Below, one piece after another: positions 24,556 to 34,872 of a stretch of 64,000 nucleotides of DNA. Source of the DNA: Roseovarius sp. GTDB lineage: Bacteria; Pseudomonadota; Alphaproteobacteria; Rhodobacterales; Rhodobacteraceae. The DNA lies in assembly GCF_030373445.1 (NCBI RefSeq), contig NZ_JAUCYU010000015.1, positions 1-64,000 of the forward strand. Direction: 5' to 3'. A program made the position numbers and the translations under genes. The notes beneath the pieces were generated by a model. The model made no database searches. It had not been told where the DNA came from and was given only the letters and a program-made list of their open reading frames with translations. Each line of letters begins with the position of its first letter. Position 1 is the first letter of the stretch.

Positions 24556-25413
24556 CTAGTTGCTCACGTTGGCCTCGAGCGCGGCAAGAGACCGCGCGGC
24601 GGCCTCGAAATGCTGGGGATGGGTGTCGATGGCGTCGCGCAGGAGGCCCTTGCCGATGGTGGTGTCGCCCTGCTTGATGGCCGAGAGCGCCAGCGTGTAG
24701 AGGAGCTGCGCCCGTTCGGTCTGGGAGGTGTCGACCACGGGCAGGGAATAGTTCTTCTGCGCGCCGCGGGCGAGGACGAGGTTGTTCTTGGCGGTGAAGA
24801 GCGTCTTGTCCTGCCGGATGGCATCGGTGAAGAGGCGTTCGGCCCCGGCATAGTCGCCGCGGGTCAGCTTGGAATAGCCCCAGTTGTTCATCACCCCGGC
24901 GGGGCGGGTGGTCAGGCCGATGGCGGTTTCGTAGAAGCTGTCGGCTTTCTGCCATTCCTGGTTGCTGTCGGCGACCATGGCCTCGAGCCGGTAGCGCTTG
25001 AAGCTTTCGAAGGTCGGCGGGATGCGGTCGAGCACCTGCTCGGCGCGCTCCCAGTCGTTGTTGCGGATGAGGGCGTCGGCAAAATCGACGCGATCCTCGT
25101 CGGTGGCCTCGGGGTGTTCGGCCACGGTCTTCCATGCCGAGACGGCCTCGGTCGAGCGCTTGGCGCGCACGAGCGACTTGGCAAGGCCGCGCGACAGTTC
25201 CAGCCGTTCGGGCTGTTCGCCGGTGGCGCGCTGGAAATAGGAGACGGCCTCGTTCGGGTCGGCCACGGAGAGCATAACGTCGTTGAGGTTGGTTTCGTCG
25301 ACCACGTTGACGCCCTGGAAGGCGCGGTCGACATCGGTGCCTGACTTCTTGTCGCATGCGGAAAGCGCAAATGCGCTGACAGCGCATACGCTCATGATCA
25401 TCAGTTGGCGCAT
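24556..25413 (-). CDS. tadD: TPR lipoprotein of the Tad system (TadD)
   Basis: A 285-residue lipoprotein: lipobox ALSAC at residues 16-20, then tetratricopeptide-like helix pairs (EAVSYFQRATGEQPERLELSRGLAKSL; AGAERLFTDAIRQDKTLFTAKNNLVLARG). TadD proteins act at the outer membrane as pilotins or scaffolds for the CpaC/RcpA secretin. It is the second of two TPR lipoproteins in the locus and directly upstream of cpaA. Confidence 0.85.
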   Translation of the reverse strand: MRQLMIMSVCAVSAFALSACDKKSGTDVDRAFQGVNVVDETNLNDVMLSVADPNEAVSYFQRATGEQPERLELSRGLAKSLVRAKRSTEAVSAWKTVAEHPEATDEDRVDFADALIRNNDWERAEQVLDRIPPTFESFKRYRLEAMVADSNQEWQKADSFYETAIGLTTRPAGVMNNWGYSKLTRGDYAGAERLFTDAIRQDKTLFTAKNNLVLARGAQKNYSLPVVDTSQTERAQLLYTLALSAIKQGDTTIGKGLLRDAIDTHPQHFEAAARSLAALEANVSN

Positions 25414-25442
25414 TTTTGCGTCCTTTTACTGCCCTTGCCTCG

Positions 25443-25991
25443 TCATGGTATCTTGCGGATCAGGTAGTCGCTGGTGCCCCGCCGTACCAATTTGTAATCT
25501 TGTTCTTCCTCGGGAGTGTACTCGGAAATTTCGGATTTTTCGAGTGCTAACCGCAAATTGTCGCGAATTGAGTCACTTTGGCCATTATCGAGGGCGTAGG
25601 CGCGGCGGAAGACCTGTTCCGCTTCCGCAATTTCGCCACGTTCCATCAGCACGACGCCCAGATTGTTCCAGATTTCCGGGCTGCGCTCGTCCTTGTCGAG
25701 CGCCTGGCGGAGCAGGCGTTCGGCGGTGTGCAGGCGGCTGAGCTTGAGGTTTGCGGTGCCGATGCCGGAGAGCACCTCGGCGGTCATGCCCTGCTGGAGG
25801 GCGGCGCGGGAATAGGCGTCGATGGCCAGTTCGTATTCGCCCGCATCCATCAGCCGGTGCCCGACGAGCATGCCGTCGACGGCTTCGGCACCGGACTTGA
25901 TGCCCGGCGCGAAGGGGTTGTCACGCGAAACGCCCTCGCTGCATGCAGCAAGGGCGATGCAGGTCAGGAAAACTGCCCGTGCCCGTATCAT
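25443..25991 (-). CDS. TPR lipoprotein, second TadD-like protein
   Basis: A 182-residue lipoprotein with lipobox ALAAC at about residues 13-17 and TPR units AEVLSGIGTANLKLSRLHTAERLLRQAL and SPEIWNNLGVVLMERGEIAEAEQVFRRAYAL. It lies between tadC and tadD on the same strand with gaps under 30 bases. Two TadD-like proteins side by side suggest divided work in secretin assembly, or one as a scaffold for another pilus part. Confidence 0.82.
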   Translation of the reverse strand: MIRARAVFLTCIALAACSEGVSRDNPFAPGIKSGAEAVDGMLVGHRLMDAGEYELAIDAYSRAALQQGMTAEVLSGIGTANLKLSRLHTAERLLRQALDKDERSPEIWNNLGVVLMERGEIAEAEQVFRRAYALDNGQSDSIRDNLRLALEKSEISEYTPEEEQDYKLVRRGTSDYLIRKIP

Positions 25992-26018
25992 GTCTGCCCC
26001 GCCATTTCGGCGTTGTGG

Positions 26019-26996
26019 TTACTTGCCCGCCATCGTGAACAGTTCCATGATGCCCAGAACCGACGGCCCGACAAGGATGATCAGTAGTGGGGGCACTGTA
26101 AACATCATCGTGGACAATGTCATCTTCGTCGGCAGCTTGTTGGCCTTTTCCTCGGCGCGCATGACCCGTTTGTCACGCATCTCGCTGGCGTAGACCCGCA
26201 GGGCGTCGGCGATCGAGGTGCCGAAGGTCTGCGACTGGATCAGCACGGTGACGAAGCTGGAGATGTCCTGGACGCCGCAGCGTTCGGCCATGTCGCTGAG
26301 CACGGAGGGCTTGTCGCGGCCGGCTTTCATCTGTTGCGAGACGATCTCGTATTCCTGGGCCAGCGCCGGGTAGGAGGCTTGGATCTCGCGGGCGACGCGG
26401 ACGATCGCCTGGTCCATCGACTGGCCCGCCTCGACGCAGGTGAGCATCATGTCGAGACTGTCGGGAAAGCCCTGTTCGATCTCTTCCTGGCGCTGTTGCA
26501 GGCGCTTGGTGACCCAGTACTTGGGCAGCATGTAGCCCACGCCGCCCGGCCCGAGCGTGTACATCAGCGTCTGCTGGGTGGTGGTTTCATCGTTGGAGAC
26601 GAAGAAGACGAAGTAGATCACGCCGAGCACCAGACCGCCGAGGCCGAGGGCGAACTGGGCGAAGTGGAAGTAGCGCACGGCGTCGCGGTCGCGGTAGCCG
26701 GCCTGCATCAGCGTCAGGCGCATCTTGCTGAGCGCCTTCTCGTCCTGCGGTTCGAGGAAGGTGGCGTATTTCTCCAGCTTCTCGTTGCGCGACTTGGCGC
26801 GCAGGCGATCCTTGCCGGAGTCGGGGGCCTTGCCGGAATTGTTGGCCTTCTTCAGCTTTTCGAGCGGGTCCTGGGACTGTTTGATCAGGATCGGGATGCA
26901 GATCAGGATCAGGACCACGCCGAGCGTGCCGACGGCAATCAGCGGGCCGAAGGGGCCGAGCTGATCGGTGAGGGTTCCGGTGAGTTGATCGAGCAT
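26019..26996 (-). CDS. tadC: Tad inner-membrane platform protein TadC
   Basis: A 325-residue type II secretion system F-domain protein with an N-terminal TM segment, a cytoplasmic GspF domain (EIEQGFPDSLDMMLTCVEAGQSMDQAIVRVA; RDKPSVLSDMAERCGVQDISSFVTVLIQS) and C-terminal TM segments. With TadB it forms the membrane platform under the pilus ATPase. It is four bases from tadB. Confidence 0.93.
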   Translation of the reverse strand: MLDQLTGTLTDQLGPFGPLIAVGTLGVVLILICIPILIKQSQDPLEKLKKANNSGKAPDSGKDRLRAKSRNEKLEKYATFLEPQDEKALSKMRLTLMQAGYRDRDAVRYFHFAQFALGLGGLVLGVIYFVFFVSNDETTTQQTLMYTLGPGGVGYMLPKYWVTKRLQQRQEEIEQGFPDSLDMMLTCVEAGQSMDQAIVRVAREIQASYPALAQEYEIVSQQMKAGRDKPSVLSDMAERCGVQDISSFVTVLIQSQTFGTSIADALRVYASEMRDKRVMRAEEKANKLPTKMTLSTMMFTVPPLLIILVGPSVLGIMELFTMAGK

Positions 26997-27000
26997 GGCC

Positions 27001-27969
27001 TCAGACCTTGATGTTCACGAGCGACCGCATGACGAAGATGTTCGTCACGAGGAACCCGCCCACGGCGATACAGGCCGGGATAAAGAGCGGGTGGGTCATC
27101 GCTTCGTCGTAATAGTCGGGCTTGACCATCTGGATGCCCACAAGGGCGAGGATCGGGAAGGCCGACAGGAAGTTGCCGGACCACTGCGCCTCGGCGGTGA
27201 TGGCCTTGACGCGGCGGAACAGGCGGAAGCGGGCGCGGATCACCTTGGCGAGACCGTCGAGGATCTCGGCCAGGTTGCCGCCCGATTGCTGCTGGATGGT
27301 GACGGCGACGGCGAGGAAGCGGAGATCCTGCATTTCGAGCCGTTCGGCCATGTCTTTCAGCGCCTCGCCCACGTCGCGGCCATAGGCGCTTTCGTCGGCG
27401 ATGATGCCGAACTCGGTGGCGAGCGGGTCGGAGACCTCGTTGGCGACGATGGAGATGGCCGACGAAAAGGGGTGGCCGACACGCAAGCTGCGGACCATGA
27501 GTTCGATCGCGTCGGGGAGCTGTTCCTCGAGCAGCTGCATGCGCTTGGAGGCCTTGGAGTTGATCCAGACGAAGACGCCGCCGATGCCGATGCCGATGGA
27601 GACCGCGGCGCGGACCGGCACCTCGGTATCGGTGCCGACGGTAAGCCCGGCGAAGGCCACGACCGACACCGCGCCCATCAGCATGATGAGCTGTTTCGGG
27701 GTGAAGGCGATGGCCGCCTTCTGCGCCTTGGAGGACAGGATCGCGTAGATCGGGATGTTGCGCGCCTTGAGGTGCTGGGTCATCTCCTTGCGGAGTTTCT
27801 CCATCACCTGCTCGCGGTTGCCCATCTTGTCGAGCATGTCGAGCCGGCGGTTGACGCGGCTGTTGAGGCTGATCGATTTGCCGAAGACGGTCAGGTAGAT
27901 GCCCTCGACGAGGACGAGCACGCCGAAGAAGATCAGGCCGTAGATGATGGGTTCGATACTGAGGCTCAT
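27001..27969 (-). CDS. tadB: Tad inner-membrane platform protein TadB
   Basis: A 322-residue partner of TadC with the same GspF fold: several N-terminal TM helices, then EEQLPDAIELMVRSLRVGHPFSSAISIVANEVSDPLATEFG, and IQQQSGGNLAEILDGLAKVIR, ending in two TM helices. It sits five bases after cpaF, as in most Tad loci. Confidence 0.95.
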   Translation of the reverse strand: MSLSIEPIIYGLIFFGVLVLVEGIYLTVFGKSISLNSRVNRRLDMLDKMGNREQVMEKLRKEMTQHLKARNIPIYAILSSKAQKAAIAFTPKQLIMLMGAVSVVAFAGLTVGTDTEVPVRAAVSIGIGIGGVFVWINSKASKRMQLLEEQLPDAIELMVRSLRVGHPFSSAISIVANEVSDPLATEFGIIADESAYGRDVGEALKDMAERLEMQDLRFLAVAVTIQQQSGGNLAEILDGLAKVIRARFRLFRRVKAITAEAQWSGNFLSAFPILALVGIQMVKPDYYDEAMTHPLFIPACIAVGGFLVTNIFVMRSLVNIKV

Positions 27970-27974
27970 GTGCG

Positions 27975-29420
<1,446 letters not shown>

Positions 29421-29435
29421 GTGTTAACTACCTTT

Positions 29436-30686
29436 TCAAGCCGCTTCCTCGGCGTCGGGCTTGCCGATTTCGTGCAGGGAGGCGGCCAGTTTGGCGATTT
29501 CCTTGCGCAGCGGGTTCTTGGCCGCCGAATGGGCGAGCGGCGTGCCGTGATCCCCGGCCTGGGTGACGACGCGGCCGCCATCGGGCAGCTGGACCTCGAT
29601 GCTGATCTCGAGGCTTTCGGCCATGCGCTTGACGCGGCTCTTGCCGTTGAGATCGGTGAACTTGGGCGAGCGGTTCAGGCAGAAGCGAAGCTTCTCGACC
29701 GGCAGGTCCTCGGAGCGGAGCGCGCGTTTGAGGCGCAGGGCGTTCTGTGCCGAGCGCATGTCGAGCTCGAGCGTCACGAAGTAGATCTGCGCGGCATTGA
29801 GCACGGTTTCCGTCCACTGCACGAGGGTGGCGGGCATGTCGACGATCACGTAGTCGAATTTCGAGCGGGCGAATTCGAGCACGCGGCCCACATCCTCGGG
29901 CGTGATCATGTCGAGGGGCAGCATGTCGGTGGGCGCGGTGAGCACCCAGAGCTTGTCCTCGAAGGCGATCAGCGACTGCTTGAAGATGTCTTCGTCCATC
30001 GATTCGGTGTCGGACCACATCTCGAACACCGCGTCGCGGCGGGGCAGGTCGAGATAGGTGGCGGTGGAGCCGGTCTGAAGCCCGAAATCGAGCAGGCAGA
30101 CGCGCGGCGGGTCGTTCTTGTCGACGGTGGCCAGTTCCCAGGCAAGGTTGACGGCCATCGTGGTGGCGCCGGTACCGCCTGCAAGGCCCTGGACGGCGAG
30201 CAGGACGCCGTCGCCGGGCGTGTTGCCGGCGGCGAAGGGGGTGCCTTCGACGGTGGCCTGTTCCTCGCGCCGGCGGATGCGTTCGATCGCCGCCTCGAGC
30301 TCGCCCTCGGGAAGGGGGTAGGGCACGAATTCGTCGGCGCCCTGGCGCAGGAGCTGGTGCAGGACGGCGGGGCTGACATCCTCGGCGATGAGGATGACGC
30401 GGATGCCGCGGGCGCTTGCCATGGTGATGATTTCGCTGAGCAGCGGGATGTCGTCCTCGTCGGAATCGTCGATCGCGACGGCGGCGAACTCGATTCCGGC
30501 GGCCTCGGGCTGACCGAAGAAGGCCAGCGCCTCGTTGATGTTCAGATCGCCCCAGGCTTCGCCCAGCGCGGCTTCCATGTCCTCGATGAGCAGGTCGAAG
30601 TTCTGCACATCTCGGCTGACCGTGCAGGCGACAAGCGGTATCTGGTCCGTATTGCTGCTCTCACTACTCGTCATTCCGGGTCCCAT
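29436..30686 (-). CDS. cpaE: Tad localisation protein CpaE/TadZ
   Basis: A 416-residue protein with an N-terminal receiver-like domain (about 1-140) and a ParA/MinD-type ATPase domain. The P-loop is the atypical GGTGATT, without the usual Lys after the Gly, as is common in the TadZ branch. VCLLDFGLQTGSTATYLDL and DYVIVDMPATLVQWTETVLN follow. TadZ-type proteins place the pilus apparatus, often at a pole. A terminator lies upstream, so cpaE may start its own transcript. Confidence 0.9.
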   Translation of the reverse strand: MGPGMTSSESSNTDQIPLVACTVSRDVQNFDLLIEDMEAALGEAWGDLNINEALAFFGQPEAAGIEFAAVAIDDSDEDDIPLLSEIITMASARGIRVILIAEDVSPAVLHQLLRQGADEFVPYPLPEGELEAAIERIRRREEQATVEGTPFAAGNTPGDGVLLAVQGLAGGTGATTMAVNLAWELATVDKNDPPRVCLLDFGLQTGSTATYLDLPRRDAVFEMWSDTESMDEDIFKQSLIAFEDKLWVLTAPTDMLPLDMITPEDVGRVLEFARSKFDYVIVDMPATLVQWTETVLNAAQIYFVTLELDMRSAQNALRLKRALRSEDLPVEKLRFCLNRSPKFTDLNGKSRVKRMAESLEISIEVQLPDGGRVVTQAGDHGTPLAHSAAKNPLRKEIAKLAASLHEIGKPDAEEAA

Positions 30687-30835
30687 TCATCAATCTGCGG
30701 CGCATCGGTGCGCCCCTGCGCCCCTCGCAGCGCCGCCCCCGATCACGTCCCGGGGAACTCGTTATGGTGGGAACTTCGCCGAAAATCTGGGCAACATTTG
30801 GGCCAAAAAACTCCAATTGTGCGGAAGCGGTAGAC

Positions 30836-30863
30836 AAAAAAAGCCCGCCATTGTGGCGGGCTT
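30836..30863 (-). terminator. Terminator between the OmpA-like gene and cpaE (minus strand)
   Basis: A 10-bp perfect stem (AAGCCCGCCA with TGGCGGGCTT) with a 3-base loop. Read leftward, it is followed by a T-run (complement of 30836-30842). It separates cpaB-cpaC-ompA-like from cpaE and the genes beyond. Confidence 0.8.
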
Positions 30864-30924
30864 CTTCAGGTGGCCCGGCAGTTGCCGGACAGGGAGATTC
30901 CGGTGTGGCGGCCCCGAAGGGCGC

Positions 30925-31581
30925 CTATTCGGCGGCGCCCGCCAACTCGTTGCCGACGATCTGCAGTGTTGTCGGGGACGTGGCGCTTTCGACATATTCG
31001 CGGTAGACGACCTCGGCATACTTGCCGTCCATGATGATCGGGTGGGAGGCCACGAAGCCGCTGACCTCGGTGACGGTGCGGCGGTTGCGGCGCTCGCGGC
31101 CCTGGGTCATGACGACGGGCTGGGTTTCGCCGAAGGACGCCACGGCCTCGAGGCGCGAGCGGCTGATGCCCTGGCTGGCGAAGAAGTTCACCACCGCCTG
31201 GGCCCGGCGGAGCCCGAGGCTCTTGTTGTAGGAGGGGGAGCCCACGAGGTCGGTGTGGCCGTAGACCCGGAAGCGAACCTCGGGAAACTGGCGGATGAAA
31301 TGGGCCTGGCGGCGCAGCACGTTGACGGCGGTGGCGTCGAGCCGGGCCGAGTTGAAGGCGAAGTTCACCGTGTTGCCGACCTCGCTGGCGAAGCGGCGCG
31401 ACAGATCGACGGCGTAATGCTTTTCGCCGGTCATGACCTGGGTGTTGTTCATGGTGGAATTGCCGAAAGTGCCGCCATCGGTGATGGAGCCCGATTCCGA
31501 GTAGGACCGGAGCACTTCGGTGGGGTAGGAGCACGCGGTCAGCGCCAGAAGGGCCGTTGTCGCAATGAGGGGTCGTTTCAT
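30925..31581 (-). CDS. OmpA-family lipoprotein of the Tad locus
   Basis: A 218-residue outer-membrane lipoprotein: lipobox LTAC at 14-17 and a C-terminal OmpA-like peptidoglycan-binding domain (VYGHTDLVGSPSYN, LGLRRAQAVVNFFASQGI). It occupies the slot after the secretin gene, where CpaD is found in Caulobacter. It probably anchors the secretin to the cell wall. Its stop is followed by a terminator. Confidence 0.88.
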   Translation of the reverse strand: MKRPLIATTALLALTACSYPTEVLRSYSESGSITDGGTFGNSTMNNTQVMTGEKHYAVDLSRRFASEVGNTVNFAFNSARLDATAVNVLRRQAHFIRQFPEVRFRVYGHTDLVGSPSYNKSLGLRRAQAVVNFFASQGISRSRLEAVASFGETQPVVMTQGRERRNRRTVTEVSGFVASHPIIMDGKYAEVVYREYVESATSPTTLQIVGNELAGAAE

Positions 31582-31597
31582 GGCGCTGTCCTCTCGC

Positions 31598-33016
31598 CTA
31601 GTCCATTACGTAGCCGTAGGAGCCGTTGAAATCCTGCCGGGCGACTTCGCCTGCCGGGCTGTTCTCGGGGATGTCGCGGGCGACGCGGCCGTCGAGGAAC
31701 AGTTCGCGTTCGCTGGGGATGCGCACGCGGTCGGTGGGCAGGGCCAGCGCCTCGCCCGTGGTGGGCGTCACGAGATGGGCCGAGACGATGATCACCAGTT
31801 CGGTCTGGGCGCGCTGGTAATCGGCGCTGCGGAAGAGCGCGCCGAGCACCGGCACGTCGCCGATCCAGGGCACCTGGCCGCTGTTGTCGCGGAAGTCGTC
31901 CTGCAAAAGGCCGGCGATGGCGAAGCTTTGCCCGTCGCGCATGGCGACGGTGGTGGAGGTGTCGCGGCGGCGGAAGGCATTGACGGTCAGCCCGTCGACG
32001 ACAAGCGCGTTGGCGGCGTCGATCGAGGAGACGGCGGCCGCCAGTTCGAGGTTGATCACCCCGTCATCGACGACGCGCGGAATGAAGTTGAGCTCGACGC
32101 CGAAGGGCTTGAACTCGATCGTGGTAACGCCGTTTTCCTGGGCCACCGGGATCGGGTATTCGCCGCCGGCAAGGAACTTGGCCTCCTGCCCTGACAGGGC
32201 GGTGAGGTTCGGTTCGGCCAGCGTGCGGACGACGCCCTTGGTTTCCAGCGCCTCGAGCAGGATGCCGACCTCGGTCGAGCCGATGTCGAAGCCGAAGGCG
32301 ATGGCGCCGTTGTTGCTCTGGACCGAGGGGATGGCGCCGGCGAGGGTGTTGAGCACGGCCCCTTGGGTGTTGGTGGTGTTGGTGCCGCCGATGACGCCGA
32401 GGCCGGAATTGTTGCGCCCGTCGATCGAGAGCGATGTGCCGAGCGCCTTGGAGACGCTGCGCTGCATCTCGGCGAAGCGGACCTTGAGCATGACCTGGTG
32501 CTTGCCGGCGACCGACATGAGGTTCGAGACGCGTTCGGGCGCGTAGCGCTGGGCCAGTTCGAGGGCGCGGTCCATGCGGGTGGTGCTGCTGACCGTGCCC
32601 GAGAGCACGATGCCGTCATTGGCAGAGCGGACCTCGATCGCCTCGCCCGGCAGGACCTGGCGGAGCCGTTCCTTGAATTCGGAGATGTCGGCGCTGACGC
32701 GGACCTCGACATTGGTGATGAGGCGGCCGGTAGCGTCGAGCAGGGTCAGGGTGGTGCGGCCCGGCGACTTGCCAAGCACGTAGATCGTGCGGTCGGACAG
32801 GGTCGAGAAGTCGGCGATGGCCGGGTTGGCGATGCTGAGTTCCGCGAAGGGCACGTCGCTTTCGACCACGACCGCCTGGTTCATGGTGATGCTGAGGTCT
32901 CGTCCGGTTCCCTTGCGGACGACCTGGAGCGACTCGGCCATGGCCGCGCCTGCAATCGGCCCGTACGCCAAAACCAGCCCCGCCAGGGCGGCCTTGAAAA
33001 AGCGCGTAATTGTCAT
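31598..33016 (-). CDS. cpaC: Tad outer-membrane secretin CpaC/RcpA
   Basis: A 472-residue secretin that forms the outer-membrane pore of the Flp pilus. It starts MTITRFFKAALAG with a signal peptide (cleavage near AAMAES). It has an N-terminal domain (NQAVVVESDVPFAELSIANPAIADF), a BON-like region (FKERLRQVLPGEAIEVRSAND) and the secretin domain (EPNLTALSGQEAKFLAGGEYPIPV; GVELNFIPRVVDDGVINLEL). The longer frame upstream was rejected because it has no signal peptide. Confidence 0.93.
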   Translation of the reverse strand: MTITRFFKAALAGLVLAYGPIAGAAMAESLQVVRKGTGRDLSITMNQAVVVESDVPFAELSIANPAIADFSTLSDRTIYVLGKSPGRTTLTLLDATGRLITNVEVRVSADISEFKERLRQVLPGEAIEVRSANDGIVLSGTVSSTTRMDRALELAQRYAPERVSNLMSVAGKHQVMLKVRFAEMQRSVSKALGTSLSIDGRNNSGLGVIGGTNTTNTQGAVLNTLAGAIPSVQSNNGAIAFGFDIGSTEVGILLEALETKGVVRTLAEPNLTALSGQEAKFLAGGEYPIPVAQENGVTTIEFKPFGVELNFIPRVVDDGVINLELAAAVSSIDAANALVVDGLTVNAFRRRDTSTTVAMRDGQSFAIAGLLQDDFRDNSGQVPWIGDVPVLGALFRSADYQRAQTELVIIVSAHLVTPTTGEALALPTDRVRIPSERELFLDGRVARDIPENSPAGEVARQDFNGSYGYVMD

Positions 33017-33189
33017 GTGACCTGCCTTTCCGATCACGCCTCGAGAAGCGGGTCTTGGCGCCCGCATTTCCGTCAGGATGTGCTAATTCCGAAATTTTTG
33101 CAAGAATCAATGACTTTCGGCCCGGCTTTGATGAAGTTTTTGCGGGATCGTTGCGCGAATGAAACCCTTTTCCTGTGCGCGGGAATGCG

Positions 33190-33216
33190 AAAAGGCGCCG
33201 CGGGGGGCGGCGCCTT
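33190..33216 (-). terminator. Hairpin between cpaB and cpaC (minus strand)
   Basis: An 11-bp perfect stem (AAAGGCGCCGC with GCGGCGCCTTT) and a 5-base loop in the 225-base gap between the two genes, followed leftward by TTTT. It may cause partial termination inside the locus. Confidence 0.6.
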
Positions 33217-33241
33217 TGGATGTCTCGTCGGGAAAACCGGG

Positions 33242-34111
33242 TCAGTTCGTGCAGGGGATCGGGGTCTCGATCACTTCGCCGCCGCGCCGGGTGCGAATGG
33301 TGCAGACCTCCTGCTGGACGGGGGCGCTTTCGACCACCTGTTCCTCGATGCCGAGCAGGCTGCGCTGATCGACCTCGATCGCGTCGGCGATGGAATCGTC
33401 CTCGGCGCCAACCAGCGACAGGGAGAGACGCCCGGTCGATTGGGCCTGTGCCAGCGCGGCCACCTGTTGCGGGCGGGCCGACACGGTGACGGTGCGGGCG
33501 ATGGTCGCCTCGGTGGTGTCGGCGTTGGCCTCCTGGTCGACGGCGATCAGCTTGACGTTGGTCTCGATCAGCTTGGTCACGTCCTTGGCGCCGCGGCCCT
33601 CGAGCTGGGTGCCGGAGGTGGCGGACTGACCGGTCCAGTAGATGTCGACGCGGTCGCCGGGGCGCAGGAAGCCCGAGACGCCGCTGGTGACGTCGACGTT
33701 GATGGCAAAGGCGCGCATGCCGCGTTCGAGCTGCGAGGTGATGCCGGCCTCTTCGCCGGGGCCGGTCACCTTGACGGTGAGGATCGCCTCGTTGGGTTCG
33801 ATCGAGCGCAGGACGGTGCGCGGCTCGGCCTCGCCCTTGGGGAAGAGCGCCTCTTCCGTCTCGAACACGCCTTCGGGCAGCGACATGGCCGGGAAGGGGG
33901 TGAGACGGACGTCGTCGAGGTTGAGCTCCTGCCCGTATTTCAGTTTCTTGGTGGCGACATAGATCTCGACCGTGTCGATGCCGGGGTCGCGGTTCGACCG
34001 CTCGTGGGCCAGCTCGGCCTGGTACCGCTGGATATAGCTCTTGGCCATGTAGACGGCAAAGCCGGCAAGGCCGAGGCCGAGTATGAGGACGAGTCCGAAA
34101 ACCAAACGCAT
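33242..34111 (-). CDS. cpaB: Flp pilus assembly protein CpaB/RcpC
   Basis: A 289-residue protein with an N-terminal TM anchor (LVFGLVLILGLGLAGFAVYM) and a SAF domain (IYVATKKLKYGQELNLDDVRLTPFP), then a RcpC-type beta domain (GMRAFAINVDVTSGVSGFLRPGDRVDIYWTG). The start was set at MRLVFG, which is preceded by AAGGA; 26 upstream codons were excluded. CpaB proteins are periplasmic and linked to the secretin. Confidence 0.92.
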   Translation of the reverse strand: MRLVFGLVLILGLGLAGFAVYMAKSYIQRYQAELAHERSNRDPGIDTVEIYVATKKLKYGQELNLDDVRLTPFPAMSLPEGVFETEEALFPKGEAEPRTVLRSIEPNEAILTVKVTGPGEEAGITSQLERGMRAFAINVDVTSGVSGFLRPGDRVDIYWTGQSATSGTQLEGRGAKDVTKLIETNVKLIAVDQEANADTTEATIARTVTVSARPQQVAALAQAQSTGRLSLSLVGAEDDSIADAIEVDQRSLLGIEEQVVESAPVQQEVCTIRTRRGGEVIETPIPCTN

Positions 34112-34288
34112 GGCCTTATCCTTTCGATGGACTGCTCTTCGTGCGGCCCCTCTCGGGCCGGTTTTCCGGCAGATGTTCTGACGCGGCAATATGGCGAAAG
34201 AAGGGAAGGCCGGTGGCGGTTTGACGATTGTTCCGCCCGCGATCGGGCCTGCGCGGTGCCGCCGGCAGGCCGGCGCGGCGGGCCGGGG

Positions 34289-34495
34289 TCAGCTTTCGGC
34301 AGTGACCTGCTTGCCCGAGACGGAGGTGCCGATATCGCTCGACAGGACGTCGATCGCGCCGCTGATGCTGGCGGTCGATACGGCGGCCAGGCCCACGACG
34401 CTGGCGACGATGACCACCCATTCGGCGTTGGCGGAGCCGTCCTCTTCGCGGAGGTGGGTCTTGATCATGCGGCGGATACTGCTGGGGAGTTTCAT
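34289..34495 (-). CDS. Flp-type pilin or pseudopilin, second copy
   Basis: A 68-residue prepilin-like protein: short basic leader (MKLPSSIRRMIKTHLREEDG), predicted cleavage after Gly20, then SANAEWVVIVASVVGLAAVS, with Glu at +5 as in canonical type IV prepilins and one hydrophobic helix. It lies between the first pilin and cpaB. It may be a minor pilin. The 40-residue tail after the helix is short, as in Flp pilins. Confidence 0.75.
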   Translation of the reverse strand: MKLPSSIRRMIKTHLREEDGSANAEWVVIVASVVGLAAVSTASISGAIDVLSSDIGTSVSGKQVTAES

Positions 34496-34627
34496 GTCGG
34501 GCTCGCTCTCGTGTCTTGTCGACCGGCCGGCCGTTCGCATTGCGACGGCGGTCCGGATCCTGTGTCAGATCAAGGGATGGGCCGAGGCCCGGTGACCACG
34601 CGACGCGTGCCCTCGTAGAAAAGCAAA

Positions 34628-34655
34628 TGGCCGCGAAATCGGAACTTCGCGGCCA
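34628..34655 (-). terminator. Hairpin after the main Flp pilin gene (minus strand)
   Basis: A 10-bp perfect stem (TGGCCGCGAA with TTCGCGGCCA) and an 8-base loop lie 29 bases after the pilin stop, followed leftward by TTTGCTTTTC. Such a hairpin often raises pilin mRNA relative to the downstream genes. Confidence 0.65.
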
Positions 34656-34683
34656 CGTGCATGTCGTCAGGCGAAGGCGCCTA

Positions 34684-34872
34684 TTAGTCGCCGTTCGAAA
34701 CCGACTTGCCGGAAACGCCCGTCTGGATCGAGCTGGCCAGGGTGTTCACACCGCCGGAGACGGTCGACACGCCGGCAACGCCCAGGCCGACAACAGCTGC
34801 GGTCAGAACGACCCAGTCAACAGTCACGGCACCTTCTTCGTCGTTGCGGAATTTTTTGATGAACTTGATCAT
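34684..34872 (-). CDS. Flp-family type IVb pilin (Asp at +5)
   Basis: A 62-residue pilin starting MIKFIKKFRNDEEG, with GGAGG placed nine bases upstream of the ATG. Predicted cleavage after Gly14 gives AVTVDWVVLTAAVVGLGVAG; position +5 is Asp rather than the usual Glu. The rest is one hydrophobic helix and a short Ser/Gly tail. This is probably the major pilin; it is the first gene of the leftward Tad locus. Confidence 0.82.
   Translation of the reverse strand: MIKFIKKFRNDEEGAVTVDWVVLTAAVVGLGVAGVSTVSGGVNTLASSIQTGVSGKSVSNGD

Noticed and set aside
23942-25387. Long N-terminal extension of the AAA ATPase frame over cpaA and tadD
   Set aside because: It overlaps two well-supported genes and reads as Arg/Pro-rich noise; the start at 23941 fits.
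29436-30686. Broken CpaE because the P-loop lacks the usual Lys
   Set aside because: The GGTGATT form is common in the TadZ/CpaE branch, so it is not evidence of decay.
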